Shown here: positions 61,430-64,000 of the stretch, piece after piece | Layout of the letters: the number at the start of each line of letters is the position of its first letter | How positions within the stretch are numbered: position 1 is the first letter of the stretch | Assembly: GCA_965224225.1 (NCBI GenBank) | Contig: CBDCZF010000001.1 | Coordinates: forward strand, 124,001-188,000 | DNA: 64,000 bases | Direction: 5' to 3' | From: CAJQQK01 sp965224225 | GTDB taxonomy: Bacteria; Pseudomonadota; Alphaproteobacteria; Rhizobiales; Hyphomicrobiaceae | Program-made: the position numbers and the translations under genes | The notes under the pieces: generated by a model | Database searches by the model: none | Seen by the model: the letters and a program-made list of their open reading frames with translations, nothing else | Told to the model about the DNA's origin: nothing

Positions 61430-63067
61430 CTATACCGATCTCTTTTTCAGAGCGCGGAAGTCATGCACGCCGGTCAGCGTGCAGGGATCGACGCCGTCAC
61501 CGAAAATCATGTGCTTCTGGATCTTCTGTGTACCGGTGACCGGCAGTTCGTCCATGAACAGGATCCATCCCGGAGCCTTGTAGTAGGCGAGCTCGGCGAA
61601 GCAGTAATCGAAGATCTCGCGGGCCAGTTCCGATCCCGGCTGCCGCTCGTTGGCGACGATACAGGCGAACACCTCCTCGTCGCGCATCTCGTCTGCGACC
61701 GCAACGACGGCGACCTGGGCGACGGCTGCATGCGCCTGCAGACAGGCCTCGATCTCGGCGGCGGCGATGTTTTCACCCGACCGGCGGATGATGTTCTTCT
61801 TGCGGTCGACGAAATAGAGCATGCCGGTTTGATCCTGGCGGACCGTATCACCGGTGTGAAACCAGCCGCCGCGCCAAGCATCTTCCGTTGCCTCGGGCTG
61901 GTTGAGGTAGCCTGAAAACGCCCCCTTGCGCGGCGTCTCGGCCGAATGGCGCACGACCATTTCACCAGGCTCGCCGGGGACCACGTCGCAGTCGTCCGCA
62001 TCGACGACACGCACTTCGAGTTCGGGCCCCGGCCGGCCCATGGCGCGGGTGTCGACCTGGCGCGGCTCTTCTGTATCGACCAGGATGCGGCACATCTCCG
62101 TCATGCCCCAGCCCTCGACCAGCGGAAAGCCGAAGCGTTCTTCAAACGCCCGATGCAGCGTCGGCTCGACGCCGGCCCCGAAGCCCCACTTCAAGCCATG
62201 CTCGCGATCTCCGGGTCCGGGTGGTTCGTTCATCAGCACGGGAATGACGACGCCGAGATAGTGACAGCCCGTTGCCCGCGTCTCCCGCACTTCCGGCCAC
62301 CACCGCGAACGGCTGAAACGCTCGGGTATAATCTGGCAGTTGCCGGTGACCAGCATGCCGTAGAACTGGGCGATGGCGGCGTTGACGTGGAACAGCGGCA
62401 GCGGGTTGTAAACGCGCTCGCAGCCGACCCCGATCGTCATGCGCCCGCCGCGCGAGGCGTACCAGGCGCCCATCATCAGTTCGTATTCATGACCCAGAAT
62501 GCAGCCCTTGGGTCGACCTGTGGTACCCGATGTGTAGAGCAGGCTGGCTTCCGTCTGCGGGTCGACGCCGCCGGCGATCGGCACCGCCGTCCGCGCCCGC
62601 GGCAAACCGTCAGGTGTGCCGTCGAACAACCAGCACTCGATGTCAGTGCCGGCTTCCGCAATTGCAGCCCGCACGAGGTCGGCATGTTCGGGAACCGCAA
62701 TCGCGAGGTCCGCTCCAGAGTCTCGCAGGACATAGGCCATTTCGGCCGCGCGATAGTCGGGGTTGATCGGCACCCAGGAAATACCGAGCATCGCACAGGC
62801 AAGCTTGACGATCAGCATCTCCGGCCGGTTCTCCAGCAGCACGGCAATGCGATGACCATGGCCATAGGCGGCGGCACTGAGCGCCTCACGCCATTCGCCG
62901 ACGAGGCGGCCAGCCGCTGCAAAAGTTATCCGGCGGCCGTCGGCATCATACCGACGTTCAAGATCGCGCGGCACACACAGGAAGTCGTTGTCGGCGAAGG
63001 TATCGGCGGCCGCCCCGAAGACCTCACCGATTGTGCGTCCATCGATTTCCAGCATTGTACCAGTCAT
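61430..63067 (-). CDS. AMP-forming acyl-CoA synthetase/ligase (CaiC-like)
   Basis: This 545-aa ANL-superfamily enzyme activates a carboxylate as an acyl-adenylate, then transfers it to CoA. The P-loop YTSGTTGRPKG is at 178-188, the A5-type GWGMTEMC and the hinge WFHTGDTVRQDQTGMLYFVDRKKNIIRRSGENIAAAEIE follow, and the catalytic Lys lies in VTGTQKIQKHM near the end. The substrate is unknown; sequence is nearest to crotonobetaine/carnitine-CoA ligase-like enzymes. It has no same-strand partner within 118 bp. Confidence 0.88.
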   Translation of the reverse strand: MTGTMLEIDGRTIGEVFGAAADTFADNDFLCVPRDLERRYDADGRRITFAAAGRLVGEWREALSAAAYGHGHRIAVLLENRPEMLIVKLACAMLGISWVPINPDYRAAEMAYVLRDSGADLAIAVPEHADLVRAAIAEAGTDIECWLFDGTPDGLPRARTAVPIAGGVDPQTEASLLYTSGTTGRPKGCILGHEYELMMGAWYASRGGRMTIGVGCERVYNPLPLFHVNAAIAQFYGMLVTGNCQIIPERFSRSRWWPEVRETRATGCHYLGVVIPVLMNEPPGPGDREHGLKWGFGAGVEPTLHRAFEERFGFPLVEGWGMTEMCRILVDTEEPRQVDTRAMGRPGPELEVRVVDADDCDVVPGEPGEMVVRHSAETPRKGAFSGYLNQPEATEDAWRGGWFHTGDTVRQDQTGMLYFVDRKKNIIRRSGENIAAAEIEACLQAHAAVAQVAVVAVADEMRDEEVFACIVANERQPGSELAREIFDYCFAELAYYKAPGWILFMDELPVTGTQKIQKHMIFGDGVDPCTLTGVHDFRALKKRSV

Positions 63068-63111
63068 TGCCCGGCCCGCTCCCAGTACTGAAACCTGACA
63101 AGCATAATAAA

Positions 63112-63138
63112 GGGGCTGACGGTCGCCCTGTCAGCCCC
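63112..63138 (-). terminator. Rho-independent terminator for the small secreted protein gene
   Basis: On the minus strand, GGGGCTGAC and GTCAGCCCC pair around a 9-nt loop, followed by TTTATTATG. It separates the small secreted protein gene from the ligase gene downstream. Confidence 0.85.
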
Positions 63139-63185
63139 AATTCAATGCCTGTCATGTTCGTCGAATGCGCGCAGTGAGCCGCCTC

Positions 63186-63551
63186 CTAGAACCGGTGGCG
63201 AAACGTGCCACGGATCCTGAGATCGTCCAGCGCGTCGTCGCGATCCTTAGGTGTCGTTTCCTTGATCTGCGGCTCGGGATCGCCGTAGAGCAGTTCGAGA
63301 CCGAAATCGAGCTTGGGCAAGACGCCGAGTGTGCCAATCCCGGGAATGCGTACGGCCGTACCGTCTTTGCCACTGGTCTTGGGCAACGCCTCCGAAAGAT
63401 CGAGCTTCCCGGGTTCCTTCGGCGCCTGCAGCGTTGCGGGATCGGCGACGGCCGTCACGGCTTTGCTCCCTTCAGTGGATTGCTGAAAGGCTGCAGCGCT
63501 GCCGGCGAAGGTCAGCGCAAAAACCAGTGTTGCAAGTATTCGCATCATCAT
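63186..63551 (-). CDS. Small secreted or periplasmic protein, unknown function
   Basis: This 121-aa ORF has a signal peptide (about 1-21, MMMRILATLVFALTFAGSAAAF), then a low-complexity acidic region and a C-terminal core (VRIPGIGTLGVLPKLDFGLELLYGD). The final residues GTFRHRF end in Phe. Any of the first three methionines could start it. I do not recognise the family. The terminator at 63112 implies a separate transcript. Confidence 0.65.
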   Translation of the reverse strand: MMMRILATLVFALTFAGSAAAFQQSTEGSKAVTAVADPATLQAPKEPGKLDLSEALPKTSGKDGTAVRIPGIGTLGVLPKLDFGLELLYGDPEPQIKETTPKDRDDALDDLRIRGTFRHRF

Positions 63552-63727
63552 CTTCCAACAACCCCGCTTGCCACGAATCCTAACGCAGCAGTGTGCTGCT
63601 TAGCGCAAGACAAAGCATCTGGCCAGCATGGTTAAAGTCGCGTCAACAATTAGACAGAAGACTGTAATCTCAAAGACATGTGGCACACACGCAACGGAGC
63701 CAATCGTTTGGCTCTGCAATAGGAAAA

Positions 63728-63745
63728 GGGGCCCGAACGGGCCCC
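63728..63745 (-). terminator. Rho-independent terminator of the porin gene
   Basis: GGGGCCC-GAAC-GGGCCCC is a perfect hairpin; on the minus strand it is followed by TTTTCCT. It lies 28 bp past the porin stop. Confidence 0.85.
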
Positions 63746-63773
63746 TGATCCGTGTTTCTTGCTGGTGAGCTGA

Positions 63774-63998
63774 TCAGAAGCGGATCCGCGAACCAACCAT
63801 GAAGAGGTTGATGTCTTCCAGTTCGACGCTCCCACCGGCGACATCTACATCAGCACCAATGTTGTGATACTGGAAGTAGACTTCCATGGCGGCTGCATCG
63901 ATCTTCTGGTTCAGGACGATACCCCAGGCCTGCACATCAGCACCAAGGCCACCACCAACCAAGGCACTGGCATTGAACGTGCCGTTAGAGATGTCCCA
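63774..63998 (-). CDS. Porin-like outer-membrane beta-barrel, C-terminal part (runs off right edge)
   Basis: The visible 74 residues begin WDISNGTFNASALVGGGLGADVQ and show alternating beta strands (MEVYFQYHNIGADVDV, ELEDINLFMVGSRIRF). The protein ends in Phe, the outer-membrane insertion signal. The N-terminus lies outside the window. This fits the porin family of alphaproteobacteria, but the exact type cannot be told from this end. Confidence 0.7.
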   Translation of the reverse strand, partial: WDISNGTFNASALVGGGLGADVQAWGIVLNQKIDAAAMEVYFQYHNIGADVDVAGGSVELEDINLFMVGSRIRF

Positions 63999-64000
63999 AT

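Overview
The window is high-GC chromosomal DNA of an alphaproteobacterium, most likely of the order Hyphomicrobiales (Rhizobiales). The evidence is gene content and order: ldtR-ldtP-glyA-nrdR-ribD-ribE-ribB-ribH-nusB-thiL-hppA, xthA-erpA/dgt-argS-SPOR-nagZ-scpA-scpB, and a PCMT-family gene-tolC-DUF2497(popZ)-valS are all typical of rhizobial chromosomes. A genus cannot be named from sequence reading alone. Most of the window is core housekeeping DNA, with a few accessory patches and two intact insertion sequences.

Layout. 0-6.5 kb: end of a TrmN6-type methyltransferase, an S49 peptidase, a 59-aa membrane-anchored ORF, glyQ (without glyS beside it), a 198-bp palindromic element, a 2-oxoacid dehydrogenase E1 alpha/beta pair, and a Tad-type secreted or pilus-like protein. 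6.6-8 kb: an aldehyde dehydrogenase. 8.1-10.7 kb (minus strand): a compact cassette of a small Cys/His-tailed leader-like peptide, a PqqD-HprK fusion kinase and a nucleotidyltransferase-fold protein. It resembles a minimal RiPP-type (ribosomally made, modified peptide) system and is the best candidate for an undescribed system here. 10.8-14.6 kb: a DUF2461 gene split by a 1045-bp IS1595-family element with a perfect 8-bp target duplication, an orphan coiled-coil membrane protein, and about 0.7 kb without a convincing gene. 14.6-21 kb: a secreted peptidoglycan-binding-like protein, ugd, kdgK, eda, cutA, nadK and an extensin-like protein.

21-36.4 kb: a 3-hydroxyisobutyryl-CoA hydrolase-like gene, ldtR and its probable target L,D-transpeptidase, an inserted glycosyltransferase/FkbM methyltransferase pair, then glyA, nrdR, the riboflavin genes (the RibB has a degenerate RibA-like second domain), nusB, thiL and a K+-independent H+-pyrophosphatase. 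36.6-39.8 kb: an IS1182-family element, a REP-like inverted repeat, a secreted protein with three exact 40-residue-period Cys repeats, and a conserved unknown. This patch sits where tatABC normally follows scpB.

39.8-61.2 kb: scpB-scpA-nagZ-SPOR-argS-dgt (minus strand), erpA-like and xthA (plus), an ExoR-like Sel1 protein, DUF2939, an unusual repeat region (103-bp inverted arms enclosing an 88-bp tandem repeat) between DUF2939 and valS, then valS, popZ-like DUF2497, two tandem TolC paralogs and a PCMT-family methyltransferase. 61.3-64 kb: tRNA-Cys, an acyl-CoA ligase-like enzyme, a small secreted protein and the C-terminal end of a porin running off the right edge.

Functional themes are cell-envelope maintenance (LD-transpeptidase, extensin-like peptidase, NagZ, SPOR, TolC, porin), chromosome organisation (ScpAB, PopZ), tRNA charging (GlyQ, ArgS, ValS) and flavin/one-carbon metabolism. 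All assignments come from reading translated sequences and motifs; no database search was run.
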